A DNA stretch of 60,000 nucleotides from Owenia fusiformis (lineage: Eukaryota; Annelida; Polychaeta; Sabellida; Oweniidae): NCBI GenBank assembly GCA_903813345.2, contig CAIIXF020000010.1:27926425-27986424 (forward strand), in the 5' to 3' direction. Under the pieces are notes generated by a model. The model saw only the letters and a list, made by a program, of their open reading frames with translations. It searched no databases and was not told the origin of the DNA. Positions 26,101 through 37,074 of this stretch are shown here, one piece after another (the first letter of the stretch is position 1; each line of letters opens with the position of its first letter). The translations under genes and the position numbers were made by a program.

Positions 26101-29100
26101 TCACTCTTGGCAATGGATTTAGAAAAACTAGTTGCATATTGGGCAATGGACTGAATGCCAATATGTTCAATTGGGCAATCATATTTTCAACCTAAGTTAT
26201 GAACCCTTCATTTCTGTGTTTACATGGTACTCCATTTACAAGTTTACATAAAATACAGAAGGGCTTATCTGGTGAGACATTCTAAATATGAAAAGCAATC
26301 GAACAACAAGATAAAAAATCTAACAATATATTTTCTGGCCTATAATACAGATACATTTTTGTAGGTAGGTTAAATCAACCTACGACATCTGCTTTGCATT
26401 AAAGTACTATTCAGTATAACTCCAAAGACTGGAATTGCACACCAAGCATTGTCTGGTGCAGAGAATTATTCATAGAGCAATAAAGCCATTAATCAATACT
26501 CCTCTTTAGAAATACACATGCTTACTTTTTTAATCTGCAAAGTCTAGCATTAGAACAGATGAAATACATGAGATTGAACACAGGGGCCCTGATGCCAATG
26601 GTTGGCCTTGGGACTTACAAACTGCCATCAGGAGAGTTACTAAGACAGGCGTTGGAGTGTGGGTACAGACACATAGACACCTCACCTACTTACAACACAG
26701 AGGAGACCATCGGAGAAGTGATTACAAGCCATATCAATCAAGGTACTGTAGAAGAGGGGGGAATATCCCAGAATTCAAAGATGATTAAACCTATCTTCAT
26801 GTAAAGATATACCTAGAAGTTAACCTTCATCTAAAATAAAGATAGAGTCATATTTGAATTCTGGGATTTTCCATCCTCTTGAACTGTAGTACACGTGTGG
26901 CTTTTCCACAGATCCATTTATTCAGTATTAATAAACCAAAAATTGTACAATCTAATAAATACAGTGAAGCTTTGTTTTTTGCTCCTAAAACATGTACATG
27001 AGCAATTTGACGTATTAAAAGGAAACAAAGGTTTCGGCATTAATGCTTTTTTGTTTTTACAACTAAATTATGTCTCAATGTTTTTGTAGGTTTGCTCCAA
27101 AGAAAGGATTTGTTCATAACAACTAAGATACCAAACAACAAAATGTCACCAGAAGATGTTCCCAAGAGTCTCGTGAGATCTCTGAGCAAACTCCAAACCG
27201 ATTATGTAGACATGTTGTTGATACACATGCCGTTTGGTTTTAAGGGAACCAATGAGGATGATCTATGTCATTACAACATCCTAGAAACATGGAAAGCTAT
27301 GGAGAAACTTCAAAAGAACCAACTGACAAAATCTATTGGGGTTTCAAACTTTACAATTTCTCAACTGCAAATGTTAATTGATAGGAGTGACACAACCCCA
27401 GCTAATGTACAGCTGGAATGCCATGTGTATTACCAGGTACCACATTTGCAAAAGTTTTGCTCAGAAAATGAAATTGTGATGTCAGCGTACAGTCCACTTG
27501 GTGCCATGAACCGCCCGAAAAGATATTTCAGCCAAGATGATCCCATTCTTCTGGAAGATGATGTCATAAAGAGAATAGCTAATGTGCATGATAAATCCCC
27601 AGCTCAAATCTTGCTGAGGTTTCTACACCAGCAAGGACTTATTGTCATACCTATGAGTGACAAAAATATACATTTGGAAGAAAATATTGCGATTTCAGAG
27701 TTTGAGCTCACTGACAAAGATATAGAAGATATCATAGCTTTAGACAGGAACTTCAAATACTTCACATTTGACTGGGCAACAAAACACCCAGAATACTTTC
27801 CAGGGGAACAATTCAACTGTCATTTGTCAGTATAATGTTGTTGACCGATATTGCAAGGCATTGAAATGAAAACATCAAAATGTTAATAAAAAGTAAAGCG
27901 ATAATTAAAGTATTTTTCATAAGTATATATTAACAGATCTAGCAAGTGATAATGTATACTTGTTTATTCATTCCTACAGATTTGAACCAAAATTACTAAA
28001 TGCACGCAATGCCCATAACCTAATCAGTTCTAGAGTTTTATACTTTAAGAATCATCTCAGAAATTTTCAAATCAATCCATTTAGTTGAAAGCATGTAAGC
28101 ATATAGACCTTACAGACACTTTTACATGACGCAAAATCTAACAAAGCATTACATGACAAAATGTCACCAGCACCTAGAAAATTTAATCAATTTGAAGGAA
28201 GTTGAAAAATACCTTTTGACCTTTTTTAACTAAGACTTTTCTACCAGGTCAAATCTCAAATCTAAAGTCAGATATGAATTTCTGAGAACTTTTAGATGAT
28301 TTTGAAAAAAATTAAGCCAATTTCAAGCAAGATGGAAAAATACCTTTTTGACCTTTTTTGACCTTGAGAAGGTTATTGAAGGTCAAATTTTAAATCTATA
28401 GTCAGGTTTGAACTTCTGAGAACTCGAAGATGATTTTGAAGAAAACATTTCATCAATTTAAAGCAAGTTGAAAAAATACCTCTTTAAATCTAAAGACCTT
28501 TTTGACCTTCTTTAACTTGAGAAGGTAAATGAAGGTCGAATCTCAAATCTAAAATCAGATTTGAATTTCTGAGAAGTTGTAGATGATTTAGAAAAAATGG
28601 TCAATTTGACCTTGAGAAGGTCATTGAAGGTCAAATCTCAAATCTATAGTCAGATTTGGACTCTTAGACGATTTAGAAATTGTTTTTAATCAAATTGAAG
28701 CAAGTTGAAATGAAGGACCCACGGTCCTTTGCTCACACAGTTTGGAACCTTCAGAGTAATTTATATCCTGATTTTCAAACAAAAATACTTAGTATTTTTT
28801 TGGATTTGTAGTCTCGAAGTTTGAGAAACTTAGATAGCACAGTTGTGTGACCTAGTTTGATGACCTTTGACCTTGAAAATTTTACTTATTCAGAGCTCAG
28901 TAAGGTCATTTGTGATTAAGCTGACCAAAATTTACATCAAAAAATCAATTTGAAAAATCAACTTTTTTAACCTTTCGAAGGTCACTGAAGGTCAAGTAAA
29001 GGTCAAATCCTAAAACTAATGTCAGATTTGAACTCCTGGCAACTTGTAGATGATTTTCAAAAAACAATTTGGTCAAACTGAAACAAGTTGAAAAATAACT

Positions 29101-32100
29101 TATTTTTACTGTTTTTTGATGTCAAATATCTCAAAAATGGTAAAAATTTGATGCTGACATATATTGAGAAATATGTAGGGAATGCTTACATCTATTAATG
29201 ATGTAATTTATTGCAGGAAATGATCAAGTATAAGGCAAACTTTAAGAATCTTGTCAATCACAAAACCTGCCATTGACTTTATACATGAGAAAGTTTCCTG
29301 AAAATGACTAAGTCCCACTTTTTTTCAAATTTTATAGAGTAAACACCAAAAACCGTAATTCCAAGAGCTTTGAAATCTTCAGAGGACATAAGTTGCATAT
29401 ACACCAACTACTAAAAGTTATTTGAAAGTTCTACTTCAACAAAGTGTCTAGTATTTACAGAAAATTTGACTTTTTGACGTCAAAATCCGCAATTTCTCGG
29501 AAACCGGGCGAACTTGGGAAATAGCGATGATAGGTCAAATAGGCATTATGGATATGCATAAAATGAATGTGGATATGACTCAATCCGAATAGCAGTTTTA
29601 ATTTGTGCGGCCAATGTTAACGGACGGACGGACCAACGGACAGACGGACGCCTGGTCAATCCCATAGGCTCACTGTGTGAGCCAAAAATACCTTTTTGAC
29701 CTCTTTAAACCTTTTTGACCTTCTAAAGGTCATTGATGGTCGAATCTTTAATCAGCTTTGAACTTCTGAAAACTTATACATAATTTTGAAAAAAAATTGA
29801 AGTCAGTCTAAACAGTGTTTGTTAAGTTATTGGAAGTTGTAAGAACTTGTTACAGACGCCACCCGCCAATCATAAATTCCACCAAACAAAAGACAAAAAC
29901 TGAGATTTCTTAGAAATTGAAAATGACAAGCATTTGTTTCTTAGAAATTGAGTAATAGGCATTAATGAAAGTAAAGAAATCAAATATTATCAATTAACAA
30001 CTATAAATATTATGTTATTCTCATGCACAAACATCCCACGTATTACATTATTTTTACTAGTGTTTTTTGTTAGGTTCACACTTGGGGCATTGATCTAAGA
30101 TTCAAGATGTACACATACATATTTGTTCATGTCTCATAATGTAAGAACACAGAAAACTAAAACCAGACAACCATTTTGATAGATTGAATATTATTTGTTT
30201 TTACCACAATGTACTTTAACACTCATATTCCTCTCCTTTTATTTGGAGATGTACCAAAGTTAATCATTTACATTAAATAAATTTCAATAACACCAATAAA
30301 AAACAAAGCATTAACATGCAAAATGTCACCACCATTTGTTACAGATGCCAATCGACAACCACAGATCGCTATCACATAAACAGAGACCATACAGCATGTC
30401 ACCACTTTTTGGTGGTGACATAACAAAAGCAATTTCACTCTCCATCAGAGTAATTGACAGTGCTACTATAGATATAATGTACCTTCTGTTCTCCAGCTTG
30501 ATGCCCCATTCTGCCTTAAACCTCCAGCCAGGTTTCTGTTTGTTGATACGTTTGGGCATCTTGTCCATGTCAGTGTGCCAAACATTGGCCTGCATGATAG
30601 CTCTTTGGACCAACTCATCCTATAGTGGAACACAATTATTCTATTATCCTTTGATGTTAATGATGCTACAGTATCAACTGGCATCAAAAGCTTTAGAATT
30701 TGAGAGGTCCACATATGGGAAATACGAGAGGTCCACATATGGGAAATACCAACCTACATTGACATAGGTTATATGCAAAAATCTCTAAGTACATGTACTG
30801 CCCAAACAGAAATACTTGTACTAGAAATATACAGGTTATATGCAAAATCTCTATGTACTGCCCAAAATCAGATTTTAGATCCCTCACCTGGTATGGGATA
30901 GATTCTTTGCCTATTAAGTCATGTACTGAATCAGGTAGTCCTTCTATGGGCATGGTCTTTGTTAGAATACAGGCTTGTTTTAATCCTAGAACAAAAAAAC
31001 ATACACGTTTATTCAACGTATACATGTAAAGTGAACATACAAGTAATTCTAAGAAAACATGTTGTATAACCTTTCATTTATTTGAACATAAAACACCTAA
31101 TTTTAACTTACATGAATTTAATAATCTTTTTAATTCACACTTAGAGAAAATGGCATCTGAAAATAAGTTTGCCTATATTTTAGGGGATTTTAATGTTGAC
31201 CTTCTGAAATCAAATGAACATGACCTTACAAATGACTTTTTGTGTAACTTGTATACTAATAATTTTATGCCTTTAATTTATAGACCTACAAGAATCACTA
31301 GTAAATGTGCTACATTAATTGATAACATTTTCACCAATGCAAATAATATCACCCAATCTGGTATAATTTTATATGACATATCAGATCATTTTCCAATATA
31401 TGCTGTAAGTAATTATAATGAAACACCTAAAATTAAAAAGCAAAAGATTCAATATCGAATAATAAATGATGAAAATTGTTCCAAACTCCAAGATGAGGTC
31501 GCAAATATTAATTGGCAAGATATACTTGATCCTAATTGTGTGAATAATGCATATAACTCCTTAATTGTGATTTTTACTGATATTTATAAATCAATCATAA
31601 TAGATGTCTACCAAACAGATCCAGAATAATTAAAACCTATAATGATCATAAAAAACCTTGGATTTCTCTCGGGATCATTATTTCAGCTAAATATAAAAAC
31701 AAACTTTTCATAAAATATAAAAAGAATCCTACTTTAGAAAACAATGCAATATACACTCGATATAAAAATAAGCTTAACCATGTCATTAGAAATGCAGAAA
31801 AAGCATATTACAGAAATAAATTTGAGACAAATAAAGGCAATATAAAGAAATCTTGGAATGTAATTAACGCTATCTTAAACAGAAATCCAAATCAATCTAA
31901 TATCAACGATACATTTGATCTTGAAAATACACAAATCTCAGATGGTCTCGACATAGCTAAGAATTTCAATAATTTTTTCAGTTCAATTGGTCATAAACTT
32001 GCAAAAAAGATAAACAATAATCTAGATCCAATGGTAAATTTAAAGAAAACTAATTCAAATAATAACTCAATATTTCTAACACCTATTACTGAAACTAATG

Positions 32101-34915
32101 TCATGGCCCAATTAAAATCTTTAAAAGACTCTGCTGCATCTATAGATGATATAGAACCCAGAGTAGTGAAAACACTGAACGAATCTTTGTCAACTCCTCT
32201 TACTCAGATATTCAATTTATCAATAACTACTGGTACATTTCCTGATGCATTAAAAATAGCTAGAGTAATAGAGTAATTCCAATTTATAAGAAAGGCCTTA
32301 AAGATAAATTCAACAACTATAGACCAATTTCAATTCTCAGTGTATTTTCTAAAGTGCTTGAAAAAATTGTTCATGTAAAAGTGACAACATTTTTAGAAAA
32401 ATATGAAATTTTATATCTACAACAATATGGTTTCAGGAAGAAGCACTCAACTTATATGGCACTTCTAAATTTCATTGAAAATATTTGTAGGTCATTAGAT
32501 ATCGGGGAAACTAGCATTGGGATATACAGTGGATCACAAAATATTATTACAAAAACTTGAATTTTATGGTATTCGTGGAACAGCTCTTTCCTGGTTCAAA
32601 AGTTATCTCGAAAATCGAATTATGGTCACAGAAATTGTTAAGAAAGATGTCTTGATTGATCAATTTACAACTACAGATATTAGATATAGATCCGGTAAAA
32701 ATAAAGTTGAATATGGTGTCCCTCAAGGTTCAGTCATAGGTCCCCTCTTGTTTATAATATTTATAAATGACATACATTTAATATCAAATAAACTTAACTT
32801 TGTCTTATATGCTGATGATACTAATATCCTACTTACCAATAAAAATTTTGAAACTCTAGTCTCAGATATGAATGCTGAATTAAAAAATGTTTCTAACTGG
32901 ATGAAATCTAATAAATTAACTCTTAATGTTGAAAAAACAAAATATATGATATTTAATAAAAAAGAAAGATCCTAATAAAAACAATATTGTTCTCAAAATT
33001 ATGAACAACCTATAGAAGAAGTTAAAGAAATCAATTTTCTAGGTGTCATTATTGACTCAAAGCTGAATTGGTCATCTCACATAAATGCTATCTGTACAAA
33101 AATTTCTAACTTGATAGGCCTTCTCTACAAGACTAGACATAGACTGACTTTAAATACAATGACCACTATCTATTATTCCATGATATATTCCTACTTAAGC
33201 TATTGTAACCTTTTATGGGGAAATGCCATAAAAACTCTTATTCAAAAATTGTATGTTCTGCAAAAGAAATTCTTGAGAGTTATCACCTATTCTGATCGTC
33301 TGGCTCCTTCAGGACCTCTCTTTTCAAAACTGAAAATATTGAATATATTTGACATCAATAAACTACAAACCGCTAGCTTTGTTCAGAAAACTGTTTCAGA
33401 ATCACCAGAATTTCCTTTTCAAAAGTTCAAACATTTATTTGTTCCAGGAACAGCAATTCATAATCATGACACGAGAATTAATAAGAATTTAACTGTAAAA
33501 AAATTCAGAACAGAAATTGGAAGAAAATCAATTGAAATATGTTTACAATACTCTTTCACTTGATCTCAAAAAGTCTAAACATATCAAATCATTTGAACGA
33601 AAGTTAAAGTTTGATTTGCTAAGTCATTATTAGATCTTCTTTGAAAAATGCTTTCTTCTCATTACTTGTATTTTATTGTGATGCATTTTATGCTTTGTCA
33701 TTTTTTTTGTTTCCATATAACCTGACGGTTAATTTAATAAATGCTATATTGTATGTTAAACATGGAACTTATACACCCCTCGGGGTGTCTTTTCATGTCA
33801 ATGTAAAACACTGTATTTGAAACATTTGAAATAAAGTGAATTGAGTTGAAAAAAATTGAATTGAATGAGAAAGATCATATTAAATGGAATTTTAAAATTG
33901 GAATTATTTTGTAAAAAATGGAAGAATTTTTTTGTTCTTTGGGAGCACTATGTAGCTTCACTGCTTAACACACTCAATGCATCTATAAAGCTTTGTGAGT
34001 GCCTGGCTCTAAAACAGTTTTAAAACTCAAGTTTACATGTTCAGCTGACATCTATAGACTGGTTCCTTGATATCTGAAATAATTCATTTAAAATCAATAT
34101 TTGCTGAAGGGGGACAGTCTCAATCTCCAAGATTCAATATTTCCATGTTGCAAAATGTGTTTTTAGTAGTTGAAAAGTTTTATGTGGGGAAAGACACCAG
34201 AGTTGCCATTTGAACATTACATATACAACACAATTTGTATGTTGATCCACACAACAAAAATAATGACACTAAATAAAATAACCCTATCTTAGTCCTAGAT
34301 GTACATTTATAGCATTTACTAACATCACGCATAAAATGTTTGAACGTAAGGAAATGGACAATGTTTAGAACTCACCCTCCATCATTTTAGTGCTCTGATT
34401 AAAGGTCAACATTGGCTCCTCATTGTAATATTTTTGCTCCTTCAGTGTTTTACGAGGATTACTCAGTGGTGGAGGTATGTGTATCGGAACTCGCTTTGTT
34501 TTGGTTTTATTAGGAGTTGGATTTTCAAAATTAATTCCTACAAATAAAGAACATGGAAATGTTGTCTTATGTCAATGTACTTTCCATACAGTTATGGTTT
34601 ACTCCAAAAGAAATTGAGGAAGGTTTTGCTATTTGAAGAGAGCTAAAGTGACTAAAACAAGCACAGAATGTGTTAAAACACATGGAGCGGGGGTAGACCT
34701 GTATTCATAAAGTGAACTGTATCTAGGATAAAGTACTTAAGTCTCAGTCTTAAACTAAGTTAATTTATTTATTATTGAAATTGTGTGCAATATGTACCTT
34801 TCTCGTAGACTGCCATTGGAATGACATTCTCAACCTTGTAGTTCTTCTTAACTTTCCATAGCTGCTTCTTCAACCACGTCATAGACGTCCTTTGTAGAGA
34901 GATTGTCAGCCTCAT
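20156..34915 (-). CDS. MRPL37: Mitochondrial large ribosomal subunit protein mL37, eight exons
   Basis: Structural protein of the mitochondrial 39S subunit. Exons on the minus strand: 34915-34798, 34537-34376, 30985-30888, 30619-30483, 25592-25474, 24968-24786, 22428-22283, 20434-20156. All have GT-AG borders and the joined frame closes at 413 residues, close to the roughly 420 usual for mL37. Recognition rests on collinear matches to vertebrate mL37: LKQACILTKTMPIEGLPDSV in exon 3, YSDLTLRRLTKNQ in exon 5, LPDIFPVSPFIDLP in exon 6, FPHTMYITD and ARALMFLFAQAVA in exon 7, and CVYTDGAKFNFVTFQLNTLD plus KFLAMYLSG in exon 8. The paralogous mS30/mL65 (PDCD9) is the alternative, but the LTKT...EGLP block favours mL37. 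The N-terminal part (exons 1-2) is assigned by frame, splice sites and position only. A possible 5' UTR acceptor lies just upstream of the ATG. Intron 2 hosts a LINE, intron 4 a complete antisense gene, and intron 7 a TIR element. Confidence 0.94.
20755..21596. mobile_element. TIR element (GATATC-ACT-CCCCCAG ends) in MRPL37 intron 7
   Basis: The left end AGATATCACTCCCCCCAG is mirrored by CTGGGGGCAGTGAGATAT at the right, about 18 bp with one indel. Subterminal regions are rich in TTCTGCAAG / ATTCCGCGG motifs on both sides (for example 20840-20870 and 21480-21545), suggesting ordered subterminal repeats. The 842-bp span has no coding frame of note. The superfamily is not assigned. Confidence 0.65.
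22840..22992. mobile_element. AACCTG/GAACACC inverted-repeat element, copy in MRPL37 intron 6
   Basis: It begins ATGGTAAAACCTGTGTTAGT followed by GAACACCTCTC, and ends TGTGTTCATTGTATCCAGGT followed by TTTTACTGCAT, giving imperfect inverted ends of about 30 bp. One of several dispersed copies in the window; see the finding on this family. Confidence 0.6.
24999..25205. mobile_element. AACCTG/GAACACC inverted-repeat element, best-preserved copy (MRPL37 intron 5)
   Basis: The left end ACAGTTAAACCTGTATATCC runs into AAACACCTCTATAATCAG. The right end GGTGTTCAAATTAGACAGGT runs into TTTACTGTATG. The inverted ends pair over about 30 bp and TA lies at both borders. The interior includes a second GAACAC box and GGCTGGTTCCAGTG, a phrase shared with the copy near 17.87 kb (GGCCGGCCTCAGTG). 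Confidence 0.7.
26559..27835 (+). CDS. Aldo-keto reductase (AKR1-like), two exons, nested in MRPL37 intron 4
   Basis: NAD(P)H-dependent carbonyl reductase of the (beta/alpha)8 AKR family, probably cytosolic. Exon 1 is 26559-26742 and exon 2 is 27090-27835, joined G|GT in frame; the product is 309 aa against the usual 310-325. The catalytic tetrad is complete: D40 and Y45 in YRHIDTSPTYNTE, K74 in FITTKIPN and H107 in DMLLIHMPF. KSIGVSNFT is the AKR signature 2 region and the cofactor-side IVIPMSDK resembles the usual IPKS. Most relatives have many introns, so a single CDS intron is unusual and could reflect a partly retroposed origin (inference). It lies wholly inside an MRPL37 intron on the opposite strand. 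AATAAA at 27885 provides a poly(A) signal 50 bp after the stop. Substrate cannot be predicted from this sequence. Confidence 0.95.
27885..27890 (+). terminator. Poly(A) signal of the aldo-keto reductase gene
   Basis: Canonical AATAAA 50 bp downstream of the stop codon, on the coding strand of the nested gene. Confidence 0.6.
28195..29815. repeat. Degenerate tandem array, about 130-150 bp monomer, split by a pearl-like element
   Basis: Monomers containing TTTTTGACCTTGAGAAGGTC, ATTGAAGGTCAAATCTCAAA, TCAGATTTGAACTTCTGAGA and GATGATTTTGAAAAAA recur about four times between 28195 and 28700 and again at 29690-29815. The element at 28713-29687 interrupts the array and itself carries one related monomer. 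This intronic array (MRPL37 intron 4) has no coding content. Confidence 0.75.
28713..29687. mobile_element. Pearl-like repeat, copy A (GCTCACACAGT ... ACGG microsatellite ... ACTGTGTGAGC)
   Basis: It starts AAGGACCCACGGTCCTTTGC, itself a small palindrome, then CTCACACAGTTTGG. It ends ACGGACGGACGGACC, then CGCCTGGTCAATCCCATAGG, then CTCACTGTGTGAGCC. The 11-bp GCTCACACAGT and ACTGTGTGAGC are exact inverted repeats. The interior carries one copy of the GGTCAAATC monomer. Copy B at 36117-36880 shares both flanks at high identity. The arrangement of flanks, repeat core and tetranucleotide microsatellite recalls the pearl elements described from bivalves; I assign it by architecture, not by alignment. 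Confidence 0.75.
30315..30423 (-). repeat. Short GTCACCACC foldback repeat, copy 1
   Basis: Read on the minus strand it begins TTATGTCACCACCAAAAAGT and ends AATGGTGGTGACATTTTGCA, giving inverted ends ATGTCACCACC/GGTGGTGACAT. A close relative lies at 55091-55200 and a partial one at 57603-57685. It sits immediately downstream of MRPL37 exon 4. No coding capacity. Confidence 0.7.
31070..33866 (+). pseudogene. 5'-truncated CR1/L2-like LINE in MRPL37 intron 2
   Basis: Plus-strand blocks read as the C-terminal half of an APE endonuclease (31150-31629: ILGDFNVDLLK, YRPTRITSK, LIDNIFTN, SDHFPIY) followed by reverse transcriptase. RT pieces include EYGVPQGSVIGPLLFIIFIN and LYADDTNILL at 32517-32975, with the catalytic YADD intact, and a thumb/C-terminal segment at 33111-33563. 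At least four frameshifts or stops break the ORF, so it is inactive. The 3' UTR holds a perfect 16-bp palindrome (33773-33788) and ends in TTGAATTGAA-type tail repeats. It lies antisense to its host gene. It is better preserved than the copy at 4045-6600. Confidence 0.92.
33773..33788 (+). other. 3' UTR stem-loop of the LINE
   Basis: ACACCCCTCGGGGTGT is a perfect 16-bp palindrome about 60 bp before the 3' tail repeats of the LINE. A GC-rich hairpin close to the tail is the sort of structure LINE reverse transcriptases recognise on their own RNA; that role is inferred from position. Confidence 0.6.
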
Positions 34916-35447
34916 TGTGGCACATTAGATTGCTGTAAATAGTTATGGTAAAACCTGTCAGAAAACCGTCATATTTAAAGAATTAAACTGTCAAGACTAA
35001 ATGTGAACACTTTTCAAAAATATCACTTAAACTGTAAACTATCTTTGTGATATCTAAACATTAGGAAAAAAATGAATGGTCTCATTATAATGTGTCTTTC
35101 TAACATGACCTATGAATTCATTTGAATGATTTTCAAATTATTGTAATGTCATAAAGCTATGTGGTCAATTAAACTTTTAGATATTTGTTGAAAATATGTT
35201 CACATTTCTTCAGTATCGAGAATCTTGTAAATACAATACTCAAAATGCAAACAACTCCTGGTTTTTAGAATATTACTTAAATTTATTGAACCCTGGCTAG
35301 AAAGTTTACAATAGGTGTTCAAGATGGAAGGCGACTATCCCTGTTTCTAGTCTACGGTCAAAACTCTCTAAAGGCAAAGATACAGAAGCAGGCAGACTCA
35401 TTTAGCCTCGATCCTTGGACTCTGCAGTCTCATAGTCAAAAGTTACA

Positions 35448-35930
35448 TACTGTACTCCGGGTAAATTTCGACGCTATAAAATTTCGCGATTTTTCAAAAT
35501 TGCAATTTCACGGCTATTTAATTTCGCGGATTTGAGTTGATGATATTTCGCAGATTGCACAAGTTGAATTTTTTTCCGATTTCCGTGAATAAATGTGGGT
35601 TATTTTAGCCCGTTCAAAATCCGAATAATGTTTGTATTTCCCACGTTAAGGGCATTTATTTGAATATTCTTGAAAGGCTTTTTCAACTTCAATTTGTTGT
35701 CAACAGTTCTTGCCTTTGTTGGCCTAATAAGCCAATTCAAAATGTTTTTAGGCCTTCGCCCAACAACACTGGAAGAAACGTTTCACACTGAACGAAACAT
35801 ATCAAAAGGCCCGGGTCAAATCCCCGGGGATTTAAGACAAATTTCGCAACGATAAATGTTCGCGATTCTACTACATTCGCGAACAAAGCGAAATTAAATC
35901 GCACGCGAACATTACCTGGAGTACAGTTTG
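35448..35930. mobile_element. TIR element with CTGTACTCC-GGTAA ends and ATTTCGCG motifs
   Basis: The left ACTGTACTCCGGGTAAATTT is mirrored by AACATTACCTGGAGTACAGT at the right. Both subterminal regions are packed with TTTCGCG / CGCGAA words (35480-35550 and 35835-35915), giving an extended but imperfect inverted relationship. The 61-codon frame inside (35670-35855) shows no domain. It lies in the MRPL37-MTERF4 divergent spacer. Confidence 0.7.
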
Positions 35931-36116
35931 ATTATTGGTGTTAGTACCGATACAAATCATCAAATGTAGCCCCCCCCCCTCCCGCTAAGACCAGAGTGAC
36001 AGGCCCTCCAACTGCCCCGCAATTTGCATAATTGTCATGTGTTTGCTAGAAAAGTTGAAGTCACGCCAGTTTTTTTTGCGTGACAGAATATGTCATACGA
36101 GCATTTGACAGCAAAT

Positions 36117-36880
36117 AAAGGACCCACGGTCCTGTGCTCACACAGTTTGGAATCTTCAGAGGAATGTATATCCTGACTTTCAAACAAAAATATTGATTTG
36201 GATTTGTAGTCTCGAACTTTGAGAAACTTAGATAGCACAGTTGTGTGACCTAGTTTGATGACCTTTGACCTTGAAAATTTTACTTATTCAGAGCTCAGTA
36301 AGGTCTTTTGTGATTAAGCTGACCAAAATTTACATCCAAAAATCAATTTGAAAAATCAACTTTTTTGACCTTTCGAAGGTCAATGAAGGTCAAGTAAAAG
36401 TCAAATCCTAAAAGTAATGTCAGATTTGAACTCCTTGCAACTTGTAGATGATTTTCAAAAAAAATTTGGTCAAATTGAAGCAAGTTAAAAAATAACTTAT
36501 TTTTACTGTTTTTTTGACGTCAAATATCTCAAAAATGGTAAAAATTTGATGCTGACATATATTGAGCAATATGTAGGCACGGGCGTAGCGCTGTTTTTCT
36601 AAGAAGTACCACGGGAACAAGAGTTGAGTGAATCAAAAATTGAGCATTCAGGGGGGTCTGGGGGTTCTCCCATTTGACTTTTTGACGTCAAAATCAGTAA
36701 TTTCTCGGAAACCAGGCGAACTTGGGAAATGGCGATGATAGGTCAAATAGGCATTATGGATATGCATAAAATAAATGTGGATATGACTCAATCCAAATAG
36801 CAGTTTTAATTTGCGCGGCCAATGTTGACGGACGGACGGACGCCTGATCGATCCCATAGGGTCACTGTGTGAGCCAAAAA
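36117..36880. mobile_element. Pearl-like repeat, copy B
   Basis: Both flanks match copy A (28713-29687) closely, from AAAGGACCCACGGTCC to ACTGTGTGAGCC, including the single GGTCAAATC monomer and ACGGACGGACGG. The centre differs: a stretch of about 110 bp (about 36577-36665, including GCACGGGCGTAGCGCTG and GGGGGGTCTGGGGG) stands where copy A has about 330 bp. GCAAA immediately outside both ends is a possible target-site duplication. The surrounding text resembles a separate dispersed sequence also seen near 38.69 kb. Confidence 0.75.
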
Positions 36881-37074
36881 GCAAACGCCAGAAAAAAACC
36901 AACGCATTTCGTTCGGATTTTTCACACATCACCGATTTCCTCGAAATATTGTGGGTCAAGGTGTCCACAATTTGAGGAAATGTGTTCTGGTTAGCCTAGG
37001 TGTTACTTACTTAGTTTGCACAAAGCTATCTCCTGAGAGATACAAAGATGGCTATGTGCAAATATTTAGTACTA

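Noticed and set aside
30336-30767. 143-codon plus-strand ORF
   Set aside because: It is the antisense shadow of MRPL37 exon 4 together with a GTCACCACC repeat.
31070-33866. Active LINE
   Set aside because: Despite an intact YADD motif the ORF has several frameshifts and stops and is 5'-truncated.
20156-34915. MRPS30/PDCD9 as identity of the minus-strand gene
   Set aside because: The two are distant paralogues, but the LTKT-x-x-EGLP and PHTMYITD blocks fit mL37 better and the length agrees.
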